NCBI GenBank assembly: GCA_905181865.1
Contig: CAJIZG010000002.1
Span: 124,001 to 188,000, forward strand
DNA from: Urechidicola croceus
GTDB lineage: Bacteria; Bacteroidota; Bacteroidia; Flavobacteriales; Flavobacteriaceae
Direction: 5' to 3'
Length of the DNA: 64,000 bases
The position numbers and the translations under genes were made by a program. Under the pieces are notes generated by a model. The model did not search any database. It saw nothing but the letters and a program-made list of their open reading frames with translations, and was not told the origin of the DNA. Positions 33,712 to 45,397 of this stretch are shown here, piece by piece; the stretch's first letter is position 1, and every line of letters begins with the position of its first letter.

Positions 33712-36700
33712 TTGAAAAAAAATACGTTATTATATACTTTTTTGATTATTTTTCTATTGATCATCTGTACTCAAATAGAGGCATATACTCAAGTCCCATC
33801 CGTACCAACACAAAACCCAATACAACCAATTTTAGATACTACAACTGTTAAAGGACGAGATTCTATTCCGTACAATTTTAATAGTTCTCAAACGGGGAGT
33901 TTATTTTTAAACCCTCCAAAGAATGCTGAGGTAACGTATGATTCTGAGTCACAAAAATACATTGTGCGGGAAAAAATAGGCGGCTACTTTGTGGGGCAAC
34001 CTAAGTATATGACTTCAAAGGAATATGCCAATTATAAGTTACATCAAGACATGTTGGATCATTATAAAGATAAACTGTCTGCAATGAGCGGAAGGACAGC
34101 TGGATCGAAGGATGCTCAGAAAAACTTATTGCCCACTTATTATGTAAACTCTAACTTTTTTGAATCACTTTTTGGAGGAAACTCCATCGAAGTAAATCCT
34201 CAAGGTAATATTCAATTAGAACTAGGAATTTTATCCCAAAAAATAGAGAACCCTCAAATTTCTGAGCGTAATAGAAAGAATACGACGTTTGATTTCGATC
34301 AGCAAATTACAGCGAGTATAAATGCAAAGGTAGGAACTAGGTTAGGAGTTATGGCCAATTATGATACCCAATCAACTTTTGATTTTCAAAATCAAATAAA
34401 ATTGGAGTTTACTCCTACGGAAGATGATATACTTAGAAAAATTGAGATAGGGAATGTAAGTATGCCAATAAAAAATTCTTTGATTACAGGAGCTCAAAGT
34501 TTGTTTGGTGCAAAGACGGAGTTTCAATTTGGAAAGACTACGATTACGAGTGTATTCGCAGAGCAGAAATCTCAAACAACAACGGTCGCAGCCGAGGGAG
34601 GGACAACCTTAAATGAGTTTGAGTTTAGAGCAACAGATTATGATTCTAACCGACACTTTTTTGTCTCTCAATCTTTTAGAGATAATTATGATAAGGCGCT
34701 GGAATTGTTACCTTTAATAAGTAGTGATATAAATATTACCAAAATTGAAGTTTGGGTAACAAATAGGCAATCTTCAACAATTGATTTCAGGAATATTGTG
34801 GCGCTGGCCGATTTAGGAGAAAAAGATGCCACAAATATTAGAGGATCTAATGTAAACCCGACTTCTGGAACGCAAAGAGACCCTTCAAACCAAGCAAATA
34901 ATTTGGTAAATATAATGACCTTGAATGATCCAGTTCGTAATATAGCAACGGTATCTTCTTCGCTCATTTCATATGGTGTAAGTCAAGGGCGAGACTATTC
35001 TGTTTTGGAAAATGCACGTAAATTGAGATCAGATGAATATGAGATTAATCAACAATTGGGATATATATCTTTAAACCGCAGATTGGGCGAATCTGATGTT
35101 TTGGCGGTTGCGTATGAATATACCATAAGCGGATCTGACCAAGTGCATAAAGTAGGTGAATTAACTTCAGATGGGATAATTTCTCCAGATAATTTAGTAG
35201 TAAAATTATTGCGTGGTGAAATCATAAACACAGAAGTTCCTTTATGGGACTTAATGATGAAGAATATCTATTCTTTGGGAGCTTATCAAATGTCTCAAGA
35301 AGGTTTTAGGTTTGAATTGTTATATAGAGATGATGCAAATGGAGTTCTTACAAATATGCTTCAGAATGCAAAATCACCAGATGTTTCAGATCGTACTTTA
35401 ATGAATGTATTCAAGATAGATCAATTGGATCAAAATGAATTTGTGGTACCTGAAGGAGATGGTTATTTTGATTATGTAGAAAGAATTACTGTAGACTCTA
35501 GACAAGGACTCATTATTTTTCCAGCCGTGGAACCTTTCGGTGAAAGTTTAATCCCTGTGTTAACAGATCCAGAGGATAAGGTGTATATTTTTGATGAACT
35601 ATATAGGAATACACAGTCTCAAGCAAAGAACAACTTTCAAAATAAAGATAAGTATTTTTTAAAAGGGTATTACAAGTCGGAAGGAGCTGGAGGGATTCCA
35701 TTGGGGGCCTATAATGTACCGCAAGGCTCGGTAACTGTCACCACTGGAGGGAGAGAATTGGTAGAAGGGGTTGATTATGTTGTTGATTATCAAGCGGGTC
35801 GTGTTCAAATTATAGATCCTGCTTTGGAAGCATCAAATGCCCCAATTGAAGTTTCTGTAGAGAATAACTCTGTATTTAATTTACAATCGAAACGCTTTTT
35901 TGGTGTTGATGTAGAACATAAGTTTTCAGATAAATTTATTGGTGGTGCTACGTTCTTAAATTTAAATGAGCGTCCTCTAACGCAAAAAACCAATTTCAAC
36001 TCTGAACCTATTAATAATACATTGTTAGGTTTGCGTGCCGATTACGGTACAGAAGTTCCAAAGTTCACCAAATGGGTGAATAAACTTCCAAATATAGATA
36101 CAGATGTGCCTTCTAATTTTTCAGTGCGAGGTGATTTTGCGTATTTGCTCCCTGGTTCACCAAAACAAGTTGAACAAGGTGGTGAAGCAACGTCTTATCT
36201 AGATGATTTTGAAGGAGCACAAATTCCATTAGAATTAAAAACTCCGTTATCTTGGTATTTAGCCAGTACGCCACAAGGTCAAACGAATTTTGATTTTGGA
36301 GGTGACGATTTGACCATTGATTATGGGAAGAAAAGAGCTAAACTTGGATGGTATATTATCGATCAAATTTTTTATGGAAGTTCTTCTTTACAGCCTTCAA
36401 ATATAGACGACGAAGAGTTGTCTAGGGCAGAAGTTAGGCGTGTGAGGTATGAAGAATTATTTCCAGAACAGGATTTAGATGTTACGCAATCTTCTGTTGT
36501 AAGGACATTGGATTTAGCATATTACCCATCAGAAAGAGGGAGTTATAATTATGATATTAGTAATGTTGGAGGCGATGGTAAATTTACGGATCCTGAGGAA
36601 CGTTGGGCTGGAATAACACGCCCATTAACTGTTACAAATTTTGAACAGGCAAATATAGAATATATCCAATTTTGGATGTTGGATCCCTATCCGCACTATT

Positions 36701-39700
36701 CTATTACACAAAAAGAAGGATTGCCAAATGGTGTTGATCCGGAAGATCCAACCAATCAAGTAGGAGAGTTATACTTCAATTTAGGTAATGTATCTGAAGA
36801 CGTTTTAAAGGACGGCAGAAAGATGTATGAGAATGGATTTCCGGATGAGGGAGGGCTTGATAATACGGACCCAACAATTTGGGGTAAAATTCCAACGGGA
36901 CAATCATTACTCTATACATTTGATATAAGTGACACAGCAAGACTTAATCAAGATATAGGATATGATGGATTGAATGATACGGAGGAATTAGCCATGTTTG
37001 GCAGTGCGTTTGGATCTGATCCATCTTCAGATAACTATCGATATTTTAGAGGGAGTCAGTTCGATGCGGAGGATGCATCTATACTAGATCGTTACAAGTC
37101 GTTCAATAACTCTCAAGGAAATTCGCCTACTGCTTCCTTGTCAAATGAATCGTATCCCACTTCTGCTACGACTTATCCAGATGTCGAAGATATAGATAAG
37201 GATCAAACTATGAATAGTGTGGAAAGTTATTATCAGTACAAAGTTTCCTTAAACGCTCGTGATTTAATAGTAGGAAACAATAATATTGTTGATGAGAAAA
37301 ACATTTCTATAACACTAGATGATGGAAGTAGAAAGGATTTTAGGTGGTTGCAATTTAGAATTCCTATTGGTTCTCCTGACGAAGTAATAAATGGGATTAG
37401 TGGCTTTAATTCCATTCGTTTTATGAGGATGTTTATGACTAAGTTTAAAATGCCGGTAGTTTTACGATTTGGTGAATTACAATTAGTTCGAGGAGATTGG
37501 AGGCGCTATACGAAAGTTATTGATGAAACTGACAATATGAATCCACCAGTTTTAACAGCAGAGCAATTATCAAATTTTCAAGTGGGTGTTGTAAGTATTG
37601 AGCAAAACGCATCTAGAACACCAATTCCGTATGTTGTGCCACCAGGAATAGAAAGAGAAAAATTGCAAGGTAGCACAAGAATTCAGTTGCAAAATGAACA
37701 GTCCTTATCAGTTAAAGTTAACAATTTGGAGCCAGGTCAAACAAGAATAGTTTATAAAAATTCGAGCGTGGATTTAAGAATGTATAAACAACTGAAAATG
37801 TTTGTACATGCCGAGGGTATTCAATCTGAAGCTTCATTACAAGATGATGAGTTTCAAGCAATACTTAGAATAGGAAGTGATTTAGTAGATAATTATTATG
37901 AAATAGCGTACCCCTTAAAGGTCACCTCATTTTCCGCTAGCACTGCAGAAGAGATTTGGTTAAATGATATGAAGATTGTGCTAGAGCACCTTGGTGAATT
38001 GAAGTTGCTGAGATATGAAGATGGAGTCGCACCCAATGTAATATATCCTGCTATTGGTGTCCTACCACCTATAGAAGGGCTGAAAGGTTATGAAATAAGA
38101 GTGAAGGGAAATCCAAGCCTTTCTAATGCGCGTACATTAATATTGGGAGTTAAAAACAATACAACATACAGGCAGAGTGCAGAACTTTGGTTTAATGAAT
38201 TGCGAGTTGCTGAGTTTGACAATGATGCAGGCTGGGCAGCTTTAGTAAGCGCTGACGCAAATTTTGCGGATTTTGCAGATGTTTCTTTAACGGGAAGAAT
38301 GGAAACTATCGGTTTTGGTGGGATAGAGCAAAGAGTGAACGAGCGAAGTCAAGAAAACAGTCAATTGTATGACTTGGTGACAAATGTAAATGTAGGACAA
38401 TTATTACCTAAGAATATTGGAGTTCAATTACCTTTGAATTTTAGTGTTTCGGAAGAAATACACAATCCTAAATATGACCCTCAATATCAAGATGTTTTAT
38501 TTGAAGATGCTAAAGACATCAATCCAAATAGTGATAAATCAACAGATCATACCAAAAGAAAAAGTATAAGTTTAATTAATGTTAGGAAAGAACGAACATT
38601 TTCTTCGGATCCAGAGCAACAGAAGGAACCTCATTTTTACGATGTAGAAAACCTCTCTATTTCTTACGCCTATAATGAAATGAAGCATAAGAACTATAAT
38701 ATTGAGAAGTTTGTAGATCAACACGTTCGGACTTCGGCAAACTATAATTATGCATTTCAATCAAAGAGTATTGAGCCCCTCAAAAATATCGGGTTTTTAT
38801 CGCAGACAAAGTATTTGAGGTTTTTAAAAGAGTTTAATTTTAGTTATTTGCCTTCTTCATTTTCTGTAAATTCTAACATCGTAAGAAGTTTTAATGAACA
38901 AAAATCGAGAAGTTTGGTAGATAATTTACCTGATTTGCCGACCTTGACACAGCGAAATTATATGTTTAATTGGGATTATAATATTGCTTATAATTTAACA
39001 AAATCATTACAGTTTAACTTCAGAGCATTGAATGATTATGTCTACGATGATTTTGAAAATAGTGATAATTTAACGCTTTATGATAATTATTTTACGATTG
39101 GAAGACCAGACCATTATCATCAAACCTTGAATGGAACCTACCAAATTCCACTTAATCTGATTCCATACTTAGATTTTTTACGATCAGATTTTGCATTTAC
39201 GGCAGATTATGATTGGCAATCAGCTTCTCAATCTTATGTGGATAAAATAGGAAATGCGGTTCAAAATGCGAATACTCAAAGTTTATCGGTAGATTCTGAT
39301 TTTGAAAAACTATATAGGTCTGTTGGATTAACAAAATTATTTTCAAAGAATAAAAGTAGTCGAAATCGAGCGCGTGCCTCAGTTCCATCAAAGCCTGGGG
39401 AAGCTCCAAGGATTAATAGATCTGCTAAAAAAAGCGAATTTAGTTTTAAGCAGGCCGCAGGAGATTTAGTGATGATGGTTAAAAAAGCCCGTTTCACATA
39501 TGCCGAGAATAATGGAGTGTTTCTTCCCGGATATATTCCAGAAATAGGGTTTATGGGACGTGATAATTATTCTGGGAGTCTCGCCCCGACTTTGGGATTT
39601 GTGTTTGGTAGTCAGGTGGATATACGAAACAGGGCTTTGGAAAATGGATGGCTTATATCTAGAAATATTAATTATCAAGACGGTACAGAAGATGATCCTT

Positions 39701-40821
39701 ATTTTAATCGAAATTATATTCAAACACATTATAACAAGTTTGATGCTATGTTTAATGTTCGGCCAATTCGAGATTTAGAAATAGAAATTTTCGCCAATAA
39801 GATATATACAAAAAGTGTTACGCAGCAGTTAGATGCCGTTTTCGATGAATTCACTTTGGAAACTTATTTTCAAGACAACCCTATTTCACAGAATGGTAAT
39901 TTTAGTATGAGTTACAATATGATTCGAACGGCATTTGGAGGTAATAGTGAAGAAACCTTTAAGCAGTTTAAGGATAATAGAGCTATAATTTCCGAACGTT
40001 TAGCGGCTGATAATAACGTGCCCATTGACGGGTATGGGCCAAATAATCAGAAAGTGATGCTACCTGCTTTTGTTGCTGCCTATTCTGGAGATGATGCTTC
40101 TTCCGTAAACATGAATGCATTTAGGGATACACCACTTCCAAATTGGACAATGATCTATAAAGGTCTTATGAGATTAGATTGGTTTAAAAAGAATTTCCAA
40201 AGTTTTAGTATAACACACGGATATAGTTCCGCGTATTCTATTAATAATTTCACGAATAATTTGTTGTATAATGACTCAGACCCATATGCCAACGCAGACC
40301 TTTCTGGAAATTATATTAATGAAATAATTTACACAAATGTAAATGTGATTGAAGAGTTTTCTCCATTGATCCAGGTAGATTTGAAAATGAGAAATTCTTT
40401 TTCTTTGAAAGGAGAAATTAGAAAAAATAGAGCGTTGAATTTGAATTTTAATAATAATACGCTTACTGAAATGCGAGGAAAAGAATACATAGTAGGGGTT
40501 GGTTATCGATTTAAGAATGTGAATATGCGTTTTAAATTTGATGGTAAGAATAATAGCATAAAGGGTGATTTAAATTTACGGGCAGATTTTTCATTAAGAG
40601 ATGATATTACCGTGATACGTGATGTGGATAAAGATAATGATCAAGTAACCGGTGGTCAGAATATATTTTCATTAAAATTTTTGGCAGATTATGCGCTGAG
40701 TCGTAATTTCACAGCTTCAGTATATTACGATCAGAATTCATCGAGATATGCTATATCAACTAATTTTCCTCGTAATTCATTTAGCACGGGAATTATGGTC
40801 CGTTACAATTTGGGGAATTAA
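33712..40821 (+). CDS. sprA: SprA, outer-membrane translocon of the type IX secretion system
   Basis: At 2,369 residues it has the great length expected for SprA/Sov, the 36-strand barrel through which T9SS cargo crosses the outer membrane. It begins with a signal segment ([20 protein letters not shown]). Family-type stretches include [20 protein letters not shown] (about 163-182), [18 protein letters not shown] and the C-terminal [15 protein letters not shown] ending in strand residues. The start is a TTG at 33712, 4 bases after ruvA. The frame is intact, unlike the cargo-type pseudogene at 19-20 kb and the RemB fragment at 43 kb. Secretion and gliding capacity therefore look retained at this locus. 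Confidence 0.95.
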   Translation: MKKNTLLYTFLIIFLLIICTQIEAYTQVPSVPTQNPIQPILDTTTVKGRDSIPYNFNSSQTGSLFLNPPKNAEVTYDSESQKYIVREKIGGYFVGQPKYMTSKEYANYKLHQDMLDHYKDKLSAMSGRTAGSKDAQKNLLPTYYVNSNFFESLFGGNSIEVNPQGNIQLELGILSQKIENPQISERNRKNTTFDFDQQITASINAKVGTRLGVMANYDTQSTFDFQNQIKLEFTPTEDDILRKIEIGNVSMPIKNSLITGAQSLFGAKTEFQFGKTTITSVFAEQKSQTTTVAAEGGTTLNEFEFRATDYDSNRHFFVSQSFRDNYDKALELLPLISSDINITKIEVWVTNRQSSTIDFRNIVALADLGEKDATNIRGSNVNPTSGTQRDPSNQANNLVNIMTLNDPVRNIATVSSSLISYGVSQGRDYSVLENARKLRSDEYEINQQLGYISLNRRLGESDVLAVAYEYTISGSDQVHKVGELTSDGIISPDNLVVKLLRGEIINTEVPLWDLMMKNIYSLGAYQMSQEGFRFELLYRDDANGVLTNMLQNAKSPDVSDRTLMNVFKIDQLDQNEFVVPEGDGYFDYVERITVDSRQGLIIFPAVEPFGESLIPVLTDPEDKVYIFDELYRNTQSQAKNNFQNKDKYFLKGYYKSEGAGGIPLGAYNVPQGSVTVTTGGRELVEGVDYVVDYQAGRVQIIDPALEASNAPIEVSVENNSVFNLQSKRFFGVDVEHKFSDKFIGGATFLNLNERPLTQKTNFNSEPINNTLLGLRADYGTEVPKFTKWVNKLPNIDTDVPSNFSVRGDFAYLLPGSPKQVEQGGEATSYLDDFEGAQIPLELKTPLSWYLASTPQGQTNFDFGGDDLTIDYGKKRAKLGWYIIDQIFYGSSSLQPSNIDDEELSRAEVRRVRYEELFPEQDLDVTQSSVVRTLDLAYYPSERGSYNYDISNVGGDGKFTDPEERWAGITRPLTVTNFEQANIEYIQFWMLDPYPHYSITQKEGLPNGVDPEDPTNQVGELYFNLGNVSEDVLKDGRKMYENGFPDEGGLDNTDPTIWGKIPTGQSLLYTFDISDTARLNQDIGYDGLNDTEELAMFGSAFGSDPSSDNYRYFRGSQFDAEDASILDRYKSFNNSQGNSPTASLSNESYPTSATTYPDVEDIDKDQTMNSVESYYQYKVSLNARDLIVGNNNIVDEKNISITLDDGSRKDFRWLQFRIPIGSPDEVINGISGFNSIRFMRMFMTKFKMPVVLRFGELQLVRGDWRRYTKVIDETDNMNPPVLTAEQLSNFQVGVVSIEQNASRTPIPYVVPPGIEREKLQGSTRIQLQNEQSLSVKVNNLEPGQTRIVYKNSSVDLRMYKQLKMFVHAEGIQSEASLQDDEFQAILRIGSDLVDNYYEIAYPLKVTSFSASTAEEIWLNDMKIVLEHLGELKLLRYEDGVAPNVIYPAIGVLPPIEGLKGYEIRVKGNPSLSNARTLILGVKNNTTYRQSAELWFNELRVAEFDNDAGWAALVSADANFADFADVSLTGRMETIGFGGIEQRVNERSQENSQLYDLVTNVNVGQLLPKNIGVQLPLNFSVSEEIHNPKYDPQYQDVLFEDAKDINPNSDKSTDHTKRKSISLINVRKERTFSSDPEQQKEPHFYDVENLSISYAYNEMKHKNYNIEKFVDQHVRTSANYNYAFQSKSIEPLKNIGFLSQTKYLRFLKEFNFSYLPSSFSVNSNIVRSFNEQKSRSLVDNLPDLPTLTQRNYMFNWDYNIAYNLTKSLQFNFRALNDYVYDDFENSDNLTLYDNYFTIGRPDHYHQTLNGTYQIPLNLIPYLDFLRSDFAFTADYDWQSASQSYVDKIGNAVQNANTQSLSVDSDFEKLYRSVGLTKLFSKNKSSRNRARASVPSKPGEAPRINRSAKKSEFSFKQAAGDLVMMVKKARFTYAENNGVFLPGYIPEIGFMGRDNYSGSLAPTLGFVFGSQVDIRNRALENGWLISRNINYQDGTEDDPYFNRNYIQTHYNKFDAMFNVRPIRDLEIEIFANKIYTKSVTQQLDAVFDEFTLETYFQDNPISQNGNFSMSYNMIRTAFGGNSEETFKQFKDNRAIISERLAADNNVPIDGYGPNNQKVMLPAFVAAYSGDDASSVNMNAFRDTPLPNWTMIYKGLMRLDWFKKNFQSFSITHGYSSAYSINNFTNNLLYNDSDPYANADLSGNYINEIIYTNVNVIEEFSPLIQVDLKMRNSFSLKGEIRKNRALNLNFNNNTLTEMRGKEYIVGVGYRFKNVNMRFKFDGKNNSIKGDLNLRADFSLRDDITVIRDVDKDNDQVTGGQNIFSLKFLADYALSRNFTASVYYDQNSSRYAISTNFPRNSFSTGIMVRYNLGN

Positions 40822-40831
40822 ATCATATAAA

Positions 40832-41212
40832 ATGAGTGTACCAGCAGAATTAAAATATACGAAAGACCATGAATGGATTCGAATAGAAGGCAATATGGCA
40901 ACTATTGGAATTACGTATTTTGCCCAAGGAGAGTTGGGGGATATTGTTTACGTAGATGTCGATACCTTGGACGAAAGTATCGATAAGGATGGAATTTTTG
41001 GATCGGTTGAGGCCGTAAAAACTGTTTCAGATTTATTTATGCCATTATCTGGTGAAGTGATTGAATTTAACGAACAATTAGAAGACGCGCCAGAATTGGT
41101 GAATACGGATCCTTATGGTGACGGTTGGATGATAAAAGTAAATATTTCAAGTAATTCAGAAATACAAGGATTGTTAGATGCTGAAGCCTATAAAGCACTT
41201 ATTGGAGCGTAA
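40832..41212 (+). CDS. gcvH: Glycine cleavage system H protein
   Basis: Lipoylated carrier of the glycine cleavage complex. The ATG at 40832 gives 126 residues ([20 protein letters not shown]), the usual start; a longer frame from 40748 would overlap sprA. The lipoyl lysine is in [12 protein letters not shown] (about residue 63). It lies 10 bases after sprA and overlaps the VanZ-like gene. Confidence 0.95.
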   Translation: MSVPAELKYTKDHEWIRIEGNMATIGITYFAQGELGDIVYVDVDTLDESIDKDGIFGSVEAVKTVSDLFMPLSGEVIEFNEQLEDAPELVNTDPYGDGWMIKVNISSNSEIQGLLDAEAYKALIGA

Positions 41213-41564
41213 TGCGTACTCAATTGCCATTGGCTTAACAATATTAATTGTGTTTTTGAGTCTGGGTCAAACTTCTAGTTTAATAGCAGTTGTTAAGGTT
41301 TCGGATAAATCCTTGCATTCGTTTGCGTATTTTGGACTTGCGCTTAGTTGGTTCTTTGCTGTTAAGTCATCTCATACCCGAATTAGGCAAAAAATTATAA
41401 TAGCATTATTTTTGTTATTATTAAGTGTTTTGCTTGAATATTTACAAGGAACGATTACTGATAACAGAGTGTTGGACTATTTTGATATTGTAGCTAATAT
41501 AATTGGAATAGTAATTGCAGTAGTCTTTTTTAGACCACTATTACACATATACAAGACTATTTAA
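41178..41564 (+). CDS. VanZ-like membrane protein
   Basis: 128 residues, four hydrophobic spans, with the VanZ-family features [19 protein letters not shown] (about 42-60) and [20 protein letters not shown] (about 84-103). The physiological role in Bacteroidota is unknown. The ATG at 41178 overlaps gcvH by 35 bases; no other suitable ATG precedes the first helix. Confidence 0.82.
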   Translation: MLKPIKHLLERNAYSIAIGLTILIVFLSLGQTSSLIAVVKVSDKSLHSFAYFGLALSWFFAVKSSHTRIRQKIIIALFLLLLSVLLEYLQGTITDNRVLDYFDIVANIIGIVIAVVFFRPLLHIYKTI

Positions 41565-41628
41565 TATGATATTAGTTGGAAAAGTGTAATTAAATGTATT
41601 AGATTAGCGGACTACAAAATTTTTGAGC

Positions 41629-42348
41629 ATGGAAATTAAAAAAAGCCCTAAGGCAAATTTAGAAAATTATACAAAGTTGTTTTGGCAACTAGGTTTGGTA
41701 CTGACATTGTTAACGGTGTATGTTGGTATAGAAAATAAAACATATGATGAGGGTGCAAATGGTTTAGCGTTGATAACTTCCGATCATGATGATGAAGAAG
41801 ATATTCCAGAAGTATTTATGGAGCCCCCTGTAGAAGTGAAGCCACCACCGCCGCCGCCGCCGCCAGAAAAAATTGAAATAATTGAAGATGAAGAGGAGAT
41901 TGAAGAAACAATAATTGAATCTACTGAAACCGATGAATCTGAAAAGATTGAGATTGAGATTGTTGAGGTATTTGAAGAAGAAGAGATTATAGAAGATGTG
42001 CCATTTGCAATTATAGAAGATGTACCAGTATATCCTGGTTGTAAGGGAACAAAAAAAGAAAAGAAAGCTTGTTTGAATAGATCTTTACAAAAGCACGTAG
42101 TGAGAAAGTTTAATGCTGATTTGGCAGGGGACTTAGGATTGGAGCCAGGTAAGAAAAAGATTTATATTCAATTTAAAATCACTAAAACTGGAGGGATTGA
42201 AATTGTTGCGGCAAGAGCACCACACCCAAGATTAGAAAAAGAAGCGAGGAGGGTCGTTAGTTTAATTCCTAAAATGACTCCTGGAAAGCAAAGAGGACGT
42301 CCGGTAAACGTAACGTATATGTTGCCTATCTCGTTTAATGTTGAGTAG
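41629..42348 (+). CDS. TonB-family energy transducer
   Basis: About 239 residues from the ATG at 41629 (MEIKKSPKANLENYTKLFW). There is one N-terminal membrane helix (LGLVLTLLTVYVG), then an acidic and proline-rich periplasmic spacer (EVKPPPPPPPPEKIE; long Glu/Ile stretch to about 130), then a TonB C-terminal domain (about 140-239: VPVYPGCKGTKKEKKAC, GGIEIVAARAPHPRLEKEA, VTYMLPISFNVE). It likely couples the proton-motive force to outer-membrane receptors. A terminator follows. Confidence 0.9.
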   Translation: MEIKKSPKANLENYTKLFWQLGLVLTLLTVYVGIENKTYDEGANGLALITSDHDDEEDIPEVFMEPPVEVKPPPPPPPPEKIEIIEDEEEIEETIIESTETDESEKIEIEIVEVFEEEEIIEDVPFAIIEDVPVYPGCKGTKKEKKACLNRSLQKHVVRKFNADLAGDLGLEPGKKKIYIQFKITKTGGIEIVAARAPHPRLEKEARRVVSLIPKMTPGKQRGRPVNVTYMLPISFNVE

Positions 42349-42374
42349 TCACAAAACCTTTTATAGATACTATT

Positions 42375-42407
42375 AAAAAGGGTTCGCATTGCGAACCCTT
42401 TTTTTTG
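42375..42407 (+). terminator. Rho-independent terminator after the TonB-family gene
   Basis: AAGGGTTCGCA / TGCGAACCCTT with a very tight loop and a long T-tract. The flanking A-tract makes it potentially bidirectional. Confidence 0.9.
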
Positions 42408-42468
42408 GTGTTCTATTTAATTTTTATAAAGGAGCTAGAAGGAATATTTGTATTAAGGGAATAATTTG

Positions 42469-42476
42469 TAAATTTG
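42469..42476 (+). promoter_or_regulatory. -7 promoter motif of the acetyltransferase gene
   Basis: TAAATTTG. The TTG within it is an in-frame start candidate but belongs to the promoter, so ATG at 42504 is preferred. Confidence 0.55.
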
Positions 42477-42503
42477 AACATAGACTATAACCCTAAAGTT
42501 GAA

Positions 42504-43085
42504 ATGGAAGACAAGGACTATTTTGCCCACTCCACTGCAGTGATTGATTCTAATTGCTCAATTGGTCAAGGAACTAAAATTTGGCATTTTAGTCATATTA
42601 TGTCGGATTGTAGCATTGGTTCTAATTGCAATTTAGGTCAAAATGTAGTTGTATCTCCTAAAGTTGTCTTAGGCACTAATGTGAAAGTTCAGAACAATGT
42701 TTCTATTTATACAGGAGTAATTTGCGAAGATGATGTCTTTCTAGGTCCCTCAATGGTGTTTACGAATATTATAAACCCTAGAAGTGCTATTGTTAGAAAA
42801 CATGTATATACTACTACTTTAGTGAAGAAAGGAGCTAGTATTGGTGCAAATGCAACCATTATTTGTGGAAATACTATTGGAGCGCATTCTCTAGTGGGCG
42901 CAGGTACAGTTGTTACCAAGAATGTAAAACCCTATGCTTTAGTAGTTGGGAATCCATCTAAGCAAATTGGGTGGGTTAGTGAATATGGACATCGCTTGAA
43001 TTTTGATGAAAATGGAATAGGTATTTGTAAGGAGAGCAAGATTAAATATCAGTTAAAAAACAATAAAGTTGTTAAATTAGCCTGA
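42504..43085 (+). CDS. Left-handed beta-helix acetyltransferase (WbpD/WlbB-like)
   Basis: A hexapeptide-repeat sugar N-acetyltransferase, 193 residues from MEDKDYFAHSTAVIDS. It has successive hexapeptide turns (IGQGTKIWHFSHIM, IGSNCNLGQNVVV, VLGTNVKVQNNVSIY), the active-site region MVFTNIINPRSAI and the tail LVVGNPSKQIGWVSEYGHRL. Family members acetylate UDP-3-amino-sugar uronates for surface polysaccharides; the substrate here is inferred. The next gene starts 12 bases downstream. Confidence 0.88.
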   Translation: MEDKDYFAHSTAVIDSNCSIGQGTKIWHFSHIMSDCSIGSNCNLGQNVVVSPKVVLGTNVKVQNNVSIYTGVICEDDVFLGPSMVFTNIINPRSAIVRKHVYTTTLVKKGASIGANATIICGNTIGAHSLVGAGTVVTKNVKPYALVVGNPSKQIGWVSEYGHRLNFDENGIGICKESKIKYQLKNNKVVKLA

Positions 43086-43096
43086 GAGCTTGTACT

Positions 43097-43711
43097 ATGA
43101 AAATATTTAGATTCACCCTACTATTGCTATTTGTTTCAATGAATTGTTTTTCTCAGAACGAGAAGTATCCAATATGTGAGGGCTGTGAAGGAGTAAGTGC
43201 AGTATCTTTAAAACAGTGCTTTAAAGACAAAGTCACAAAATCGATAGTTTCAAAAATTAAATTACCAGAGAATGTAAAAAAGGATAGTATTGAAGAAACT
43301 ATTAATATTGTTTTTTTTGTTGATGATGGAGGGAAGTTTGAATTACTCTATGTGAATTCGCCATATAAATCGCTAAAGACCGAAGTTGAACGAGTTTTTA
43401 AAGAACTACCAGAAGTTATTCCTGCGACCTATAACAATCACAATATTGAGATGCAATTTGTATTACCAATACAAATTCCATTGTCGAATAATTTCGAAAA
43501 GGAGGAGATAATTCCAGAATATCCTATTGAAAAAGCGGTAGTAGTTTTAAAAGTAGATTCGCTGAATTTATTGGAACATAAAAGTGAGTTAAACTTACCA
43601 TATACACATCAAAATTACGCATCGTTAGACTATTTTTTTAATCAGGGTGCAAATTCACATACCTCGGTAAAACCTTATTTGTATAGTGAAATGTATGTAG
43701 TCAAATAAAAA
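43097..43711 (+). pseudogene. 5' fragment of a RemB-like gliding/outer-membrane protein, truncated by an IS element
   Basis: The remaining 203 residues have a signal peptide (LLLLFVSMNCFSQ) and a TonB-C-like segment (CEGCEGVSAVSLKQCF, INIVFFVDDGGKFELLYVNS, MQFVLPIQIPL). They end NQGANSHTSVKPYLYSEM before a few stray residues and a stop at the edge of the IS element at 43712. The pattern resembles the N-terminal part of RemB-type proteins, which are several hundred residues longer and end in a beta-barrel that is missing here. The RemB assignment is from memory of the family. Truncation is clear from the IS boundary. Confidence 0.6.
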
Positions 43712-43724
43712 TGAACTTTTTCGC

Positions 43725-44723
43725 TCAAAATTTAAGAGAGGTTTCTGCTAATTTAGTTAAAAATTTTGATACTGTTTTTTTTCTAGCTTTCAAAGTGCTA
43801 TTTTTTGTCATTTTGCGTTTTCTTAATTTTCTTTCGGCTGTTCCAAAATATACTTCTGCTGGAGTTACATTTTTCAAAGATTCATGATAGCGTTCATAAT
43901 TGTAATACTGAACAAATTCTTTCATTTTTTCTTCTAATTGTCCAGGGCTAAAGTAATTATCAAGTTTTACAATGTTTTTCATTGATCTATGATAACGTTC
44001 AATTTTGCCCTGATTTTGAGGATGTAATGGTCTTCCTCTGATATGTTTCATATTTTTCTCTCCGATATAGTCTGCTAACTCGTGTGAGATGTAACAAGAC
44101 CCATTATCTGACAACAACCTAGGCATTGATTTTTCATTAACTCCAGAAAATGCAATAGCTGCATCGATTGTATTGGTGACATCTTCTGCTCTCATTGTTG
44201 AACAAAGCTTCCATGTAACAATGTAACGACTGTAATCATCCAAAATAGTTGATAAATAATACCAACCCCAACCAAATATTTTGAAATAAGTAAAATCAGT
44301 TTGCCACATTTGATTCACGGCAGTTGTTTTATCGTGAAAACTATCCGAAGCACTCATTATTCTAAATGAAGGCGATGATATGAATCCATTTTCCTTTAAA
44401 ATCCGATAGACACTTGACTCGCTGATATAATAGTTGTAATTATCCGTAATATGCCAAGCAACCTCCCTAGAAGATAACTCAGGCTTTTCTAACGCAATTT
44501 CAACTACTTTGTCTCTATCGACGATATTTATCTTATTCCACGTCCCAACTCTCTCTGATTTCTTACGAGCTAGACCTTCAAAGCCTTTTTGGGTATATAA
44601 ATTATACCAATTATAAAAGGTTGTCTTATTGATTTTAAGCTCTTTGAGTGTTCGGTTTATTCCAAGATCAGACTGCTCAACAAGTTGTATCATTTCGTAC
44701 TTTTCTGATTGACTATAGTGCAT
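43725..44723 (-). CDS. IS3-family transposase OrfB
   Basis: 332 residues with an N-terminal helix-turn-helix (KELKINKTTFYNWYNLY) and an rve integrase core. The three acidic catalytic residues are in MWQTDFTYFKI, RLLSDNGSCYIS and NQGKIERYHRSMK, so the enzyme looks active. The start lies 14 bases after the OrfA stop on the same strand. Confidence 0.92.
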   Translation of the reverse strand: MHYSQSEKYEMIQLVEQSDLGINRTLKELKINKTTFYNWYNLYTQKGFEGLARKKSERVGTWNKINIVDRDKVVEIALEKPELSSREVAWHITDNYNYYISESSVYRILKENGFISSPSFRIMSASDSFHDKTTAVNQMWQTDFTYFKIFGWGWYYLSTILDDYSRYIVTWKLCSTMRAEDVTNTIDAAIAFSGVNEKSMPRLLSDNGSCYISHELADYIGEKNMKHIRGRPLHPQNQGKIERYHRSMKNIVKLDNYFSPGQLEEKMKEFVQYYNYERYHESLKNVTPAEVYFGTAERKLRKRKMTKNSTLKARKKTVSKFLTKLAETSLKF

Positions 44724-44737
44724 ATACTTCTCTCTTT

Positions 44738-45088
44738 TTACTCGTCTCCACGTAAGTTTTTTTTCAGAAACCGAACTTCTAGAGAAAGCTCTGCAACCAA
44801 CTCTTTTAAAGTACCATTCTCACCTTTGAGTTCGTGAACCTCCGATGTGTTAGCTTCTCGCATCGTATCTCCATTTAGCCTGCGCTTTCCTGCTTCCATG
44901 AAATCTTTGGACCATTTGTAGTAATTAGCTTGATGGATGCTTTCTTTTCGACACAATTCTGCAATGGTCGTTTCACCACGCATTCCTTCAATAATAATCC
45001 TGATTTTGTCTTCTGAATTGTAAGCTTTTCTTGTCTTACGTTTTAAGTCGCTAATTAAAGCACTGGCACTTTTCTTGTTTTTCATCAT
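44738..45088 (-). CDS. IS3-family transposase OrfA
   Basis: 116 residues: a basic N-terminus, a transposase_8-like helix-turn-helix (AELCRKESIHQANYYKWSKD at about 59-78), and a C-terminal leucine-heptad coiled coil (LKGENGTLKELVAELSLEV) as in IS3 OrfA. It binds the IS ends and works with OrfB. Confidence 0.9.
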   Translation of the reverse strand: MMKNKKSASALISDLKRKTRKAYNSEDKIRIIIEGMRGETTIAELCRKESIHQANYYKWSKDFMEAGKRRLNGDTMREANTSEVHELKGENGTLKELVAELSLEVRFLKKNLRGDE

Positions 45089-45153
45089 TTAAGATTTAAA
45101 GGTTTGTAAAAATAATAAAACCTATCTCTTATATTAAAGTGATAATTAGTTCA

Positions 45154-45385
45154 CTTTTTGCTGACGTTATACAATAAGTATAATAATAGACTTTCGGAAA
45201 AAAGAGCTAAATCTACTCGTGATTACTTGCTTTCTCGTGGTATAGACTCAAATAGAATTGAGAGTGCTATTGGTTATGGAGAAACGCAACTTTTAAACAA
45301 ATGTGCTAATAAAGTAAAATGCACTGATGCACAACATCAAGAAAACAGAAGGTCGTATTTTAAAATTGTTAATTGTGATAAATAG
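45154..45385 (+). pseudogene. 3' fragment of an OmpA-family gene
   Basis: Directly after the IS the forward frame reads YNNRLSEKRAKSTRDYLLSR, then RIESAIGYGETQLLNKC and HQENRRSYFKIV before the stop at 45385. This is the C-terminal half of an OmpA-type peptidoglycan-binding domain. The N-terminal domains (usually a beta-barrel or repeats) are missing, and there is no start codon of its own beyond an accidental TTG. Not functional. Confidence 0.85.
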
Positions 45386-45397
45386 TTTTAAAATAAT

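Larger units (their letters stand above)
43712..45153 (-). mobile_element. IS3-family insertion sequence, apparently complete (1.44 kb)
   Basis: Bounded by TGAACT at 43712 and its complement AGTTCA ending at 45153, with partly matching inner ends and the TG...CA termini usual for IS3-type elements. It contains two minus-strand genes: a helix-turn-helix OrfA and a DDE transposase OrfB. Flanks (ATAAAAA on the left, CTTTTTG on the right) show no direct target duplication, and the flanking genes are different truncated genes. This suggests that an adjacent deletion accompanied or followed insertion. Confidence 0.8.

Noticed and set aside
33712-40821. Many antisense frames inside sprA
   Set aside because: All are short shadows of a long intact gene with no motifs or promoters.
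40748-40831. N-terminal extension of gcvH
   Set aside because: It overlaps the end of sprA in another frame. H proteins start at the [15 protein letters not shown] position.
41820-41900. CCACCGCCGCCGCCGCC run as a possible microsatellite or structural element
   Set aside because: It encodes the Pro-rich spacer normal for TonB-type proteins.
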